The notes under the pieces are model-generated. The model saw only the letters and a list, made by a program, of their open reading frames with translations. It was not told the origin of the DNA and made no database searches. The translations under genes were made by a program, and so were the position numbers. Source: Oscillospiraceae bacterium (lineage in GTDB: Bacteria; Bacillota; Clostridia; Oscillospirales; CAG-272). From it: 64,000 nucleotides of DNA. This document shows, one piece after another, positions 42,677-50,420 of the stretch. How positions within the stretch are numbered: the stretch's first letter is position 1; each line of letters starts with the position of its first letter. The stretch lies in assembly GCA_015064555.1 (NCBI GenBank), contig SVRZ01000006.1:21396-85395 (forward strand), written 5' to 3'.

Positions 42677-43282
42677 ATGAAAAAGATATTTTCTGTAATT
42701 CTTGTTCTTACATGCATGCTTGCACTCTTCTCTTGTGAGCTTCCGTTTGGTATCGGCGGCGGTAACAATAACGGTGGCGATACTCCCACAGGTGTTGCGG
42801 CATTCAATGAGGCTATTGCAAATACCAATGCTTCCAACGTTGTAGTTGAAACTGTAGTAAACAGTGATCTCGGTGAGCTTAACTCCAGATACGAGATAGT
42901 TTACAAGGAGGATGGCTCCGCAACCATCACCTATCATTATGAGAAGTTCAATCTTATCGGCGAGGGCGCTGATAATGAGATAAAGAGCGAGTTCGACGGA
43001 ACTGTTACCCGTAATGCAGACGGTACTTATACCGGCGATATGGGTGACGTTGATCTCAGCGGCGTTACCGCAGGCTTCAAGGTTGATCTCTCCTCTCTTG
43101 AGGTCACTATCAACGAGGCAGGTGACGTTCTTACAGCAACCGTTCCCGCAGCAAGCACCGAGGCAGTTCTCGGCTCTGCATTCTCGGAGGACGTTGCACT
43201 CGAGGTAAGCATTGCAGGCGGCGCTGTTAAGCAGATCGCTCTTACCTTCGCAAGCGGAAGCGCTACCTATACATACGATTAA
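42677..43282 (+). CDS. Predicted lipoprotein, member 3 of a tandem trio
   Basis: A 201-residue protein with lipobox L-F-S-C (C20) and a Gly/Asn-rich linker. The beta-rich mature domain is shorter than in the other two but again ends in S-A-T-Y-T-Y-D. Two D-G-T-Y/D-G-S-A turns and many Val/Thr pairs suggest a beta-sheet fold. It is the last gene before a strong terminator. Function unknown. Confidence 0.72.
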   Translation: MKKIFSVILVLTCMLALFSCELPFGIGGGNNNGGDTPTGVAAFNEAIANTNASNVVVETVVNSDLGELNSRYEIVYKEDGSATITYHYEKFNLIGEGADNEIKSEFDGTVTRNADGTYTGDMGDVDLSGVTAGFKVDLSSLEVTINEAGDVLTATVPAASTEAVLGSAFSEDVALEVSIAGGAVKQIALTFASGSATYTYD

Positions 43283-43320
43283 TTGCGTCCGGAGCCTTTC
43301 GGCAAAAACGGATAAAAATA

Positions 43321-43360
43321 AAACAAGCGAGCGAGCAGTTTTTTGCTCGCTCGCTTGTTT
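43321..43360 (+). terminator. Perfect 17-bp terminator after the lipoprotein trio
   Basis: Arms 43321-43337 and 43344-43360 are fully complementary with a 6-base T-rich loop and TTT/AAA ends. Confidence 0.9.
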
Positions 43361-43395
43361 TACCTCGTGCCTCCTTACATATTTTATAAAAGCTC

Positions 43396-43424
43396 TTGAT
43401 TTTTTACTTCGATTGTGATAACAT
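43396..43424 (+). promoter_or_regulatory. Promoter of the structured leader RNA
   Basis: TTGATT (43396-43401) and TAACAT (43419-43424), 17-bp spacer with TGA before the -10 box. Transcription would start near 43431, at the first base of the long closing stem. Confidence 0.7.
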
Positions 43425-43430
43425 AATATT

Positions 43431-43645
43431 GCCAAACAATCTCAATATTCGCAGTTATAGTTTTTCTCTTAAAAAAGAGAAGCTATAGCTTTTTTCGTCA
43501 TACTTCCGGGAATAATCGTTTTGGTAAAAACGCGGCTCCTGCTCCCGGGTGTATGCTAAGCCTATACTGCGAAGAGATTGTTTGGCGACAATTGGAGTTC
43601 TGCGTTTTTCAGTGCGGCAACTTCGGTTGTCGCACTTTTATATTT
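43431..43645 (+). ncRNA. Long structured leader RNA upstream of a BspA-like lipoprotein gene
   Basis: No reading frame is convincing in this 215-base stretch, but pairing is extensive. GCCAAACAATCTC (43431-43443) pairs perfectly with GAGATTGTTTGGC (43574-43586). CGCAGTTATAG (43450-43460) pairs with CTATACTGCG (43562-43571) with one bulge. CATAC and CCGGGA (43499-43511) pair with TCCCGG and GTATG (43543-43555). A terminator-like hairpin (43454-43496, six T) competes with the second stem. A last hairpin with a TTCG loop (43612-43635) and T-rich tail ends just before the ribosome site; GCGACAA (43585-43591) could pair with TTGTCGC (43627-43633) to open it. It matches no riboswitch class I know; it could be an attenuator or a separate small RNA. 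Confidence 0.6.
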
Positions 43646-43657
43646 AAGGAGGAAACT

Positions 43658-46042
43658 ATGAAAAAAAGAATTCTTTTTGCCTCGGTATGCTTGGCTATGC
43701 TTTTGGTCCTTGCCTCATGCGATTTCTTTAAGCACAAGCACGCACCGAGCGATGCGGTGAGAGAAAACGAGGTCGCCGCCACCTGTCAATCGAGCGGCAG
43801 TTATGATGAAGTTGTCTATTGTTCTTCATGCGGTGAAGAAATGAGCAGAACTCAACAAACGGTGGATCGGATATCCGAGCATAAGCCTGCAGAACCTGTC
43901 AGAGAAAACGAGGTCGCCGCGACCTGTAACTCGTTTGGCAGCTATGATAAGGTGATTTATTGCGCTTTCTCTGATTGCGGTGCCGAACTCAGCAGAGAAG
44001 TGAAGGTGATAGAGAAGAACGATCATTCGCCCGATGATCCGGTAATTGAAAATAAGATCGATGCCACCTGCACCGAGGGCGGTAGCTATAATGAGGTTGT
44101 TTATTGCGCTGTTTGCGAGGAGGAGCTATCGCATAGCAGCAAGACAATAGAAAAGTACGGGCACGATTACGTTGACGGAAAATGCCTCGGATGCGGAGAA
44201 AATAAAGAAAATCTTGATCTGGAATTTATCTTGAATAGCGACAGCATGGGATATAGCATTAGCGGTATTGGTAAAAGCACAGTATCGCATATAGCTATTC
44301 CTTCGGTTTATGAGGACCTTCCTGTGACGACAATTTTGAGCGGTGCCTTTTCCGAGGGAACGTATATCAAGAGTATAACAGTTCCTTCAAGCATAACCTT
44401 AATTGAGGGAGGTGCATTTTCCGGATGCTCATCTCTCGAAAGCATAGTTCTTCCGTTTGTTGGAGAAAGAATAAAAACCTCGGCAGACAAGTATCAGTAT
44501 CCGCTGGGGTATATATTCGGAACAACCGAGTATGAAGGATCTGTCGCTACAGCGCAACGCTATAGAGGAAGCTCTGCAAGTACTACTCAATATACCGAGA
44601 CGACATTTTATATCCCAAAAGCTTTAAAGAACGTGACTGTTACGGGTGGAGATATTCTTTACGGCGCTTTTTACGGCTGTAATCATCTTGTAACCGTTAA
44701 AATTCCCAATGTTACTTCGATAGGTCGCTCTGCGTTTAATAGGTGCACGGCACTCAGAGATTTTGTTATCCCTGAGAGCGTTACCGATATCGGTGTTTAT
44801 GCGTTTTTATATTGCTCTTCGTTGAAAGAGATCGTTATACCGGATGCGGTAAGTGTGATCTGTGACAATGCATTTGAATATTGCACAAATCTTAAAAGCA
44901 TATCGCTGGGCAAGGGGATTAAGGATATAGGCAGTTATGCTTTTTCGAATTGCACCAATATTCAATACATATATTTCAATGGCTCGAATATGAATAATTC
45001 ATACAAGAATAATTATATTTTCCAGTGCATTGGTCAGAGCGGTCCCGGCATAAATCTTGTTATAGGGTCTGACGCAACCGTAATTCCGGCGTATTTATTC
45101 GCTCCGTCCAATTCCGTTGCTGTTGCACCTAAAATAGTCAGCGTGGAATTTGAGGAAAAAAGCATATGCCAGTCGATTGGAGTGTGCTCATTCTGGTCTT
45201 GCGCTTTTCTTGAAAATATAACGATCCCCGAATCTGTAACACAAATCGGGGAATGGGCATTCAGATATTGCACGGGACTTCAAAGCATCACAATTCCAGG
45301 TAACGTGTTAAGCATAGGCGATGCGGCATTTTATCACTGTGTTAGTCTGGAAAGTGTAACAATGGAAAAGGGAATTAAAAGCATCGGCAGCTCGGCATTT
45401 TACGAATGCTATAGACTGGCAACCATAACAATTCCCGAAGGAATCGTTACTATTAATGCTTCGGCATTTACCTCTTGCTATAAGCTTTTAGAGGTGATAA
45501 ATAAGTCATCGCTGGCGATAACGGCAGGCTCTGAGGATTTTGGAGGAGTAGCATATTATGCCATGGAGGTACACTCCGGAGATAGCAAAATAGTCAACAG
45601 AAACGGATATTTGTTCTATAAATATCAGGATCGTAACTATCTTATCGATTATGTTGGTGAAGATACAGAGCTGTTGCTTCCCGAAAGCTTTGATGGCGAG
45701 TGCTATGAAATTTATGATTATGCATTTTATCTGCGCAGTGATATAAAGAATGTGGTTATCTCAAAAGGGGTAACCGGCATTGGAAGAATGGCGTTCTTGG
45801 GATGCACGGGATTAACCAATATAACAATACCCGAGAGTGTGACTTATATCGGAGCTTATGCTTTTCAGAATTGCAGTAATTTGAAATATGTTACGTTCGC
45901 TATAGTAAACGGTTGGTGGATAAACACCGTATCAGATGCATCGAACGGAACGTATATTTTCTCCGATTACAATGGAAACACATCCCAAGCTGCAGAATGT
46001 CTGAAATCAACTTACTGTAAATATTACTGGTATCGTGATTGA
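43658..46042 (+). CDS. BspA-like leucine-rich-repeat lipoprotein with N-terminal CxxC modules
   Basis: A 794-residue surface protein. Lipobox L-A-S-C gives C21. Residues about 30-175 hold three copies of a roughly 45-residue module (A-A-T-C-x-S-x-G-S-Y-D-x-V-x-Y-C-S-S-C), followed by a K-C-L-G-C-G knuckle. Residues about 190-785 are LRR_5-type repeats (I-P-E-S-V-T-x-I-G-x-x-A-F and similar). Such proteins mediate adhesion or contacts in Treponema, Bacteroides and gut Clostridia. It has a long structured leader, which suggests regulation after transcription starts. AAGGAGG precedes the ATG at 43658; the frame is open further upstream through the leader but without a start signal. Confidence 0.85.
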   Translation: MKKRILFASVCLAMLLVLASCDFFKHKHAPSDAVRENEVAATCQSSGSYDEVVYCSSCGEEMSRTQQTVDRISEHKPAEPVRENEVAATCNSFGSYDKVIYCAFSDCGAELSREVKVIEKNDHSPDDPVIENKIDATCTEGGSYNEVVYCAVCEEELSHSSKTIEKYGHDYVDGKCLGCGENKENLDLEFILNSDSMGYSISGIGKSTVSHIAIPSVYEDLPVTTILSGAFSEGTYIKSITVPSSITLIEGGAFSGCSSLESIVLPFVGERIKTSADKYQYPLGYIFGTTEYEGSVATAQRYRGSSASTTQYTETTFYIPKALKNVTVTGGDILYGAFYGCNHLVTVKIPNVTSIGRSAFNRCTALRDFVIPESVTDIGVYAFLYCSSLKEIVIPDAVSVICDNAFEYCTNLKSISLGKGIKDIGSYAFSNCTNIQYIYFNGSNMNNSYKNNYIFQCIGQSGPGINLVIGSDATVIPAYLFAPSNSVAVAPKIVSVEFEEKSICQSIGVCSFWSCAFLENITIPESVTQIGEWAFRYCTGLQSITIPGNVLSIGDAAFYHCVSLESVTMEKGIKSIGSSAFYECYRLATITIPEGIVTINASAFTSCYKLLEVINKSSLAITAGSEDFGGVAYYAMEVHSGDSKIVNRNGYLFYKYQDRNYLIDYVGEDTELLLPESFDGECYEIYDYAFYLRSDIKNVVISKGVTGIGRMAFLGCTGLTNITIPESVTYIGAYAFQNCSNLKYVTFAIVNGWWINTVSDASNGTYIFSDYNGNTSQAAECLKSTYCKYYWYRD

Positions 46043-46064
46043 CCCGCGTTAAGAAATGAAAGCC

Positions 46065-46110
46065 GTCAAGAGGCTAGCCAAGATTTTTAAAACTTGGCTA
46101 GCCTCTTGAC
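46065..46110. terminator. Bidirectional terminator, 18-bp perfect stem
   Basis: Arms 46065-46082 and 46093-46110 are perfectly complementary, with an A/T-rich 10-base loop. It lies between the convergent LRR lipoprotein gene and surE. Confidence 0.88.
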
Positions 46111-46158
46111 TCGTTTTAATAGTGAAATACGGTGATATTGGACGTATTGGGATGGCAG

Positions 46159-46890
46159 TCATTGAGCACCATTGAGATAAATAAGCTCTTTGTAAGCATT
46201 TTCGTCAACTCTGTTAAGAGTTATAGGAGTAACCGAGATGTATCCCGCTTCGACTGCGACAACGTCGCGCGAAAGATCGTCCGGGAAAAGATCGGGAACT
46301 CTGTCGCCCGTCTGAATGTAGAGGTTATCGGACAGATGCTCAAAGCCGTCGTTGAAGTAGGGCGAGCCCTGCCTCGTTATACGTATGCCCTCTGCCGAGT
46401 TAGGGATATTCACGTTGTAGATAAGAGCTTTATCGAAGAGGCTGCCGCCCTCGAAGAATGAATAGATCCGATCGAGCTGCGCGGAGGCGTATTCAAGATT
46501 GTCGGGATAGGTGGATATCGCTATTGCTCTGTGATCCCAGTATGCCGCCTCGAATGCCGCGGCAACAGTGCCCGAGTAAACTATATCAACTCCCATATTA
46601 ACGCCGCGGTTGATGCCGGAGAGCACAAGATCGTAGTCTTCCTTCAGCCCCATTATTCCGAAGCGGACGCAGTCCGCAGGAGTGGAATCCATAGAAAAGG
46701 CGCGCACTCCGGGGAAGACATCCACCTCTTGTATCTCGATGGGGGTAGTGAAATTTATTCCGTGGCTTTTTCCGCTTTGCTCGGTCTTAGGTGCAACGAC
46801 GGTGACCTCGCCTTTAGTCTTAGCCCATTCCACAAGTGGAATGATACCGGGGGCAAATATGCCGTCATCGTTGGTTATGAGTATCTTCAT
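46159..46890 (-). CDS. surE: 5'/3'-nucleotidase SurE
   Basis: A 243-residue survival protein SurE. The start I-L-I-T-N-D-D-G-I carries the metal-binding aspartates, T-E-Q-S-G-K-S-H-G supplies the conserved serine and S-G-I-N-R-G-V-N-M-G the conserved asparagine. It removes phosphate from nucleoside monophosphates. It overlaps the upstream DHH phosphoesterase by 4 bases, so nucleotide salvage from short RNA fragments could be the joint task of this operon (inference). Confidence 0.93.
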   Translation of the reverse strand: MKILITNDDGIFAPGIIPLVEWAKTKGEVTVVAPKTEQSGKSHGINFTTPIEIQEVDVFPGVRAFSMDSTPADCVRFGIMGLKEDYDLVLSGINRGVNMGVDIVYSGTVAAAFEAAYWDHRAIAISTYPDNLEYASAQLDRIYSFFEGGSLFDKALIYNVNIPNSAEGIRITRQGSPYFNDGFEHLSDNLYIQTGDRVPDLFPDDLSRDVVAVEAGYISVTPITLNRVDENAYKELIYLNGAQ

Positions 46891-47864
46891 ATCCAGCCCT
46901 CATTCTCGTTTTTGTACTTACCGAGCAGCTCGTCTGCCTCGGCGAGAAGAGCCTTCATTTCTTTTTTGGAGTATACGGTTGCGCCTGCCGCACAGGCATG
47001 ACCACCGCCGTTATATCTGTTTGCAAGCTCGCTCACGGTGACAAAGCGCGAGCGAAGACGCACGCGTATCTCGTCATCTCCCTCTATAAACGCTATCCAT
47101 ATAAGACAGCCGCGGAGAGAGTCGAGATGCGATACCACAGCGGATGCATCCTCCTTCGAGAGCTTGAATTTCTTCTGCATTCTTTTGCTGACGAATATTG
47201 AAACGACGCCGTTTTCGGAAATAACAGCCTTTGATTTTGCATATGCTTCGAATTTGAATGCCTTTATCGAATCGGTGTAAAGATTCGAGTAAAGAGAGTC
47301 GGTATCTATTCCGACGTCGAGAAGCATTCCCGCAAGGCGCATAGTGTCACCCGAGACCTCACGGTATCTGAATCTTCCGGAATCGGTTACCATACCGCAG
47401 TAGATATAGGTTGCCGCCTCGGAGGTGATCTTAAGCTCATCGCGGAAGCATTCGTAGAATGCGGCTATCATTTCGCAGGAGGAGGAGCGATGCTCCTCTA
47501 TCCATTCAAGATCGGCATAGCTGCTTCCGTCCGGAATGTGATGGTCTATCTTTATGATCTTCTCGCAGAGCTCGAATTTCTTATTCGATATGCGCTTTGC
47601 CACGGACGTGTCGATAACTATTCCGAGCGCATCCTTGTAGTATTCGTCCTCCTGCGGTGCATCCTCACCGCCGAAAAAGGCGAGGTAATCCGAATAATCG
47701 GCATTGAGGAGCATTATTTCCTTCTCGGGATAGGTCGCTCTGAGGATCGCCTGTAGTCCCTTTGTTGAGCCGATGGCATCTCCATCGGGGCGAAAATGCC
47801 TGAATATAATTATCTTTTTATATTCCTTGATAGTATCAAGGATCTGTCTCATTTCTTCCTTCAT
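46887..47864 (-). CDS. DHH/DHHA1 phosphoesterase, NrnA type (copy 2 of a tandem pair)
   Basis: A 325-residue protein. H-F-R-P-D-G-D-A-I-G-S near residue 21, G-I-V-I-D-T, K-I-D-H-H-I-P (the DHH motif) and the C-terminal R-Y-N-G-G-G-H-A-C-A-A-G (DHHA1) are all present, so it should be active. Relatives are nanoRNases and pAp phosphatases. It is about the same length as its neighbour at 47887-48825 and aligns along its whole length by eye; the two are tandem paralogues, 22 bases apart. Confidence 0.9.
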   Translation of the reverse strand: MKEEMRQILDTIKEYKKIIIFRHFRPDGDAIGSTKGLQAILRATYPEKEIMLLNADYSDYLAFFGGEDAPQEDEYYKDALGIVIDTSVAKRISNKKFELCEKIIKIDHHIPDGSSYADLEWIEEHRSSSCEMIAAFYECFRDELKITSEAATYIYCGMVTDSGRFRYREVSGDTMRLAGMLLDVGIDTDSLYSNLYTDSIKAFKFEAYAKSKAVISENGVVSIFVSKRMQKKFKLSKEDASAVVSHLDSLRGCLIWIAFIEGDDEIRVRLRSRFVTVSELANRYNGGGHACAAGATVYSKKEMKALLAEADELLGKYKNENEGWI

Positions 47865-47886
47865 ATTATATATACCCTGTCTTTAT

Positions 47887-48825
47887 TTAATTTCCCCTCG
47901 AAAGAGCGCAAAGCTCTGCGAGCATTTCCATAGCCTCAGCCTTGTCCTTGAGCGTAGCACCGCTTGCCTTTGCGTGACCGCCGCCGCCGTGCTTTACCGC
48001 GATCGGATTGATGTTATATTTGTTAGACCTAAGCTCTGCAAGCACTCCGTTCTCGGTCTCGGTAAAGTTCACCCAGGTGTCAACACCGCGTATCTCGCCC
48101 ATAGTGTTCACCATTCCGCGCGAGATCGTGAAGCTGTCAACTCCGTAGCTTTTGAATTCGTCGTAGGGCGTGTATATGTACGCCACACCCGCCTCGGCAA
48201 ACTGGATCTTCAGGACAAACATAGCACGAAGTCTTATAAATTTGTAATCATCGGCATACAGACCGGTGAATATATCGGCAGTATCGAATTTCTGCTCCAT
48301 AAGTCTTGATGCAAGGCGGAATGTGTTGGAATTCACCGAATCGTAGCGGAATCTGCCCGAGTCGGTGATCATTCCTGTATAAAGAGCCTTGGATGCGGCA
48401 GCTCCCAATGACAGTCCGCACTCTATAGCAAGCTCGGTTATAAGACCGCAGCAGCTCTCATAGCTCGTATCGGTAACCTCTGTGTCACATATATTTTCAC
48501 AGAAAATGTGGTGGTCTATGCGCGCCGTTGCGGCGGCAGTCTTGTATCTTTCATCCGATATGAGGGCGGATGCAGATGTGTCAAGCACTATGGCAAGGGC
48601 ATTCTCATAGTAGCTGTCGGGGATGATATCCATTACGGAGCCTTCCATAAATGAAAATCTGCCTGCCGCATCGCCTACCGCGTACACCTCTTTTTCGGGA
48701 AAGCTGTCCTTAAGAATGTTCTTTAATCCTATCTGGCTTCCGAGCGCATCGCCGTCCGGATTCTTGTGTCTGTGTATAATTATTCTGTCATATTCCTTAA
48801 TCTTTTCCAATATACTCTCAAACAT
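47887..48825 (-). CDS. DHH/DHHA1 phosphoesterase, NrnA type (copy 1 of a tandem pair)
   Basis: A 312-residue protein with H-K-N-P-D-G-D-A-L-G-S, I-V-L-D-T-S, R-I-D-H-H-I-F and K-H-G-G-G-G-H-A-K-A-S-G, i.e. a full set of DHH and DHHA1 motifs. The start at 48825 has GGAGAT upstream; the longer frame from 48867 covers the promoter's transcript start and is unlikely. It is the first gene of the DHH-DHH-surE operon. Why two copies exist is unknown; they may prefer different substrates (short RNA, pAp, cyclic dinucleotide products). Confidence 0.9.
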   Translation of the reverse strand: MFESILEKIKEYDRIIIHRHKNPDGDALGSQIGLKNILKDSFPEKEVYAVGDAAGRFSFMEGSVMDIIPDSYYENALAIVLDTSASALISDERYKTAAATARIDHHIFCENICDTEVTDTSYESCCGLITELAIECGLSLGAAASKALYTGMITDSGRFRYDSVNSNTFRLASRLMEQKFDTADIFTGLYADDYKFIRLRAMFVLKIQFAEAGVAYIYTPYDEFKSYGVDSFTISRGMVNTMGEIRGVDTWVNFTETENGVLAELRSNKYNINPIAVKHGGGGHAKASGATLKDKAEAMEMLAELCALSRGN

Positions 48826-48858
48826 ATTTTTTGATCTCCGTTCTTGTTTTACTATGTA

Positions 48859-48887
48859 ATTATACAATACATTTAAAAATAATGCAA
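48859..48887 (-). promoter_or_regulatory. Promoter of the DHH-DHH-surE operon
   Basis: Minus strand TTGCAT (48887-48882) and TATAAT (48864-48859), 17-bp spacer, giving a short leader before the start at 48825. Confidence 0.78.
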
Positions 48888-48956
48888 TGTTTTTTTGCCG
48901 AAAAGAGGCTTTTTGAATAAAAAAATGACGTATATGTAACTTTTTTTACCAAAAGG

Positions 48957-48985
48957 TTGAAAAAAACAAAAAAGTGTAGTACAAT
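48957..48985 (+). promoter_or_regulatory. Promoter of the HAD phosphatase gene
   Basis: TTGAAA (48957-48962) and TACAAT (48980-48985), 17-bp spacer; divergent from the DHH operon promoter. Confidence 0.72.
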
Positions 48986-49037
48986 ATACTCACAAGTATT
49001 GGTATATTTTTCCGATTGAAGAAAGGAATGGATAACT

Positions 49038-50045
49038 ATGATCAAAGAGGATAATATTTTCCAGGAGGAAATGGATTTTTACGTAGGAGAGAAGCGTCCC
49101 AAGATGGCTATATGCTATGATTTCGACCGCACTCTTTCTCCCGACGATATGCAGACCTTCACCCTCATTCCGTCATTCGGAGTCGATAAGGAGGAATTCT
49201 GGCATGAGTCGGATATGCTCGCCGAGGAGAACCTTATGGATAATAATCTCGCTTGGATGTATGAGCTTATCAAGTACTCGAAGTTCAAGGGTAAGTCCTT
49301 AAGGCGTGAATACTTCAAACAGATCGGAGCAGATGTTCAGCTTTACGAGGGTGTTGAAAGCTGGTTTGAAAACGTGAATGCTTATGCGGCGGAGCACGGC
49401 ATTGAGGTTGAGCATTACATAATATCCTCGGGACTGAAGGAGATAATCGAGGGCAGCAGGATAGCACCTTACATAAAGCGCGTATACGCATCCTCATATC
49501 TTTACACGGCAGACGGTGTTGCCGAATGGCCTGCTCAGGCAGTAAATTATACCACAAAAACGCAGTTTATCTTCAGAATAGCCAAGGGCTTCCTCGAGGA
49601 ATATGACCAGAGGGTAAACGATAGCCTTCCGCACGATAGCCGAAACGTGGATTATGAGAACATCGTTTATATAGGCGACAGCGCGACGGATATTCCTTGT
49701 ATGACGCTCGTTAAGCAGAAGGGCGGTTACTCGATCGGAGTTTACGATCCGGTATCGCAGAATAAAAAGAAGGTCTATAAGCTCTTCGGTGACGGACGCC
49801 TCAATTTCTATGCGCCGGCGAATTATTCGGAGGGAAGTCCCATATTCGAATATATGAAGACGGTGATAGATGAGATCTCGGCAAGAGAAAAGCAGAAGAA
49901 GGAGCAGACTGAGCTTGCAAGGTCTGCTGACAGATATAAGAAAAGGTCTATTCTTGAAAGAGTTCTTTCCTCATCCTGCGAGTGCTTGAGCGATGAGGAG
50001 AAGGAGATACTCAATTCGATGATAGTTCATCTTGATGAGCAATAA
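49038..50045 (+). CDS. HAD-superfamily phosphatase, SerB-like fold
   Basis: A 335-residue protein. Motif I is Y-D-F-D-R-T-L-S-P-D near residue 31, motif II the serines of I-I-S-S-G-L, and motif III Y-I-G-D-S-A-T-D. These fit haloacid dehalogenase phosphatases related to phosphoserine phosphatase. It is longer than SerB because of an extended C-terminus (about residues 270-335) that is charged and helical (A-R-E-K-Q-K-K-E-Q). The substrate is unknown. The ATG is preceded by GAAAGGA. Confidence 0.85.
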   Translation: MIKEDNIFQEEMDFYVGEKRPKMAICYDFDRTLSPDDMQTFTLIPSFGVDKEEFWHESDMLAEENLMDNNLAWMYELIKYSKFKGKSLRREYFKQIGADVQLYEGVESWFENVNAYAAEHGIEVEHYIISSGLKEIIEGSRIAPYIKRVYASSYLYTADGVAEWPAQAVNYTTKTQFIFRIAKGFLEEYDQRVNDSLPHDSRNVDYENIVYIGDSATDIPCMTLVKQKGGYSIGVYDPVSQNKKKVYKLFGDGRLNFYAPANYSEGSPIFEYMKTVIDEISAREKQKKEQTELARSADRYKKRSILERVLSSSCECLSDEEKEILNSMIVHLDEQ

Positions 50046-50100
50046 TCAATTGTGACAAAATTAAAAGAGCGGAGATACATGCAGGTATCTTCGCTCTCGG

Positions 50101-50169
50101 GGCAAAGGCACTGTGTTTTACAGTACTTTTGCCGTTTTTTATTGGTTACGCCTAAATGACACAGCCCCT
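50101..50169. repeat. Direct repeat, copy 1
   Basis: Begins with a hairpin (GGCAAAGGCACTGT, loop, ACAGT.CTTTTGCC), then TTTTTTATT and a 26-base tail ending in GACACAGCCCCT. The first 24 bases and the tail are identical to copy 2 at 50321 apart from one inserted base. The block right after it begins TCGGGGCAAAGG, which echoes the bases just before this copy. Confidence 0.85.
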
Positions 50170-50320
50170 CGGGGCAAAGGGATTTTGAGCGGAAATTCTC
50201 GGCTGACGAACGATAAGCGTACAAGGGTACGCTGAGTGAGGAAACGAGGATAGAATAAAAAACTTTAATAAAGATGAGGAAAAACGGAGTTTTTCAACCT
50301 TTAAAATATTATAAAAGTAC

Positions 50321-50390
50321 GGCAAAGGCACTGTGTTTTACAGTGCCTCTGTGGTTTTTTATTCGGTTACGCCTAAATGACACAGCCCCT
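50321..50390. repeat. Direct repeat, copy 2
   Basis: Same structure as copy 1. The hairpin's second arm differs (ACAGTGCC, making an inner 9-bp perfect stem), then TTTTTTATT and the same tail. Each copy looks like a terminator hairpin joined to a fixed tail, so these may be ends of a small mobile element. Confidence 0.85.
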
Positions 50391-50420
50391 TTTGATCCGG
50401 TGGCTTTGGCTGCCAAATAT

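Larger units (their letters stand above)
50046..50420. other. Intergenic region with a duplicated element
   Basis: This 375-base gap lies between convergent HAD genes. It holds a hairpin just after the first gene (AGAGCG..CGCTCT, 50066-50097), two copies of a roughly 69-base repeat and, between them, a 150-base segment with an AGCGTAC/GTACGCT hairpin (50217-50233). No coding frame is convincing. Confidence 0.75.

Noticed and set aside
43553..43657. An N-terminal extension of the BspA-like protein starting at 43553
   Set aside because: It would be translated from the structured leader, would bury the lipoprotein signal peptide and ignores the AAGGAGG site before 43658.
50027..50224. A small minus-strand protein of 65 residues in the intergenic repeat region
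   Set aside because: It overlaps the hairpins and the direct repeat, has no ribosome site and looks like a chance frame in a non-coding repeat.
50200..50262. Hammerhead-ribozyme-like core strings: CTGACGA near 50202 and GAAAC near 50241 with a hairpin between them
   Set aside because: The bases next to CTGACGA and GAAAC do not pair to give stem II, and neither side supplies the required cleavage-site stem with a U-H junction, so the two strings are probably chance.
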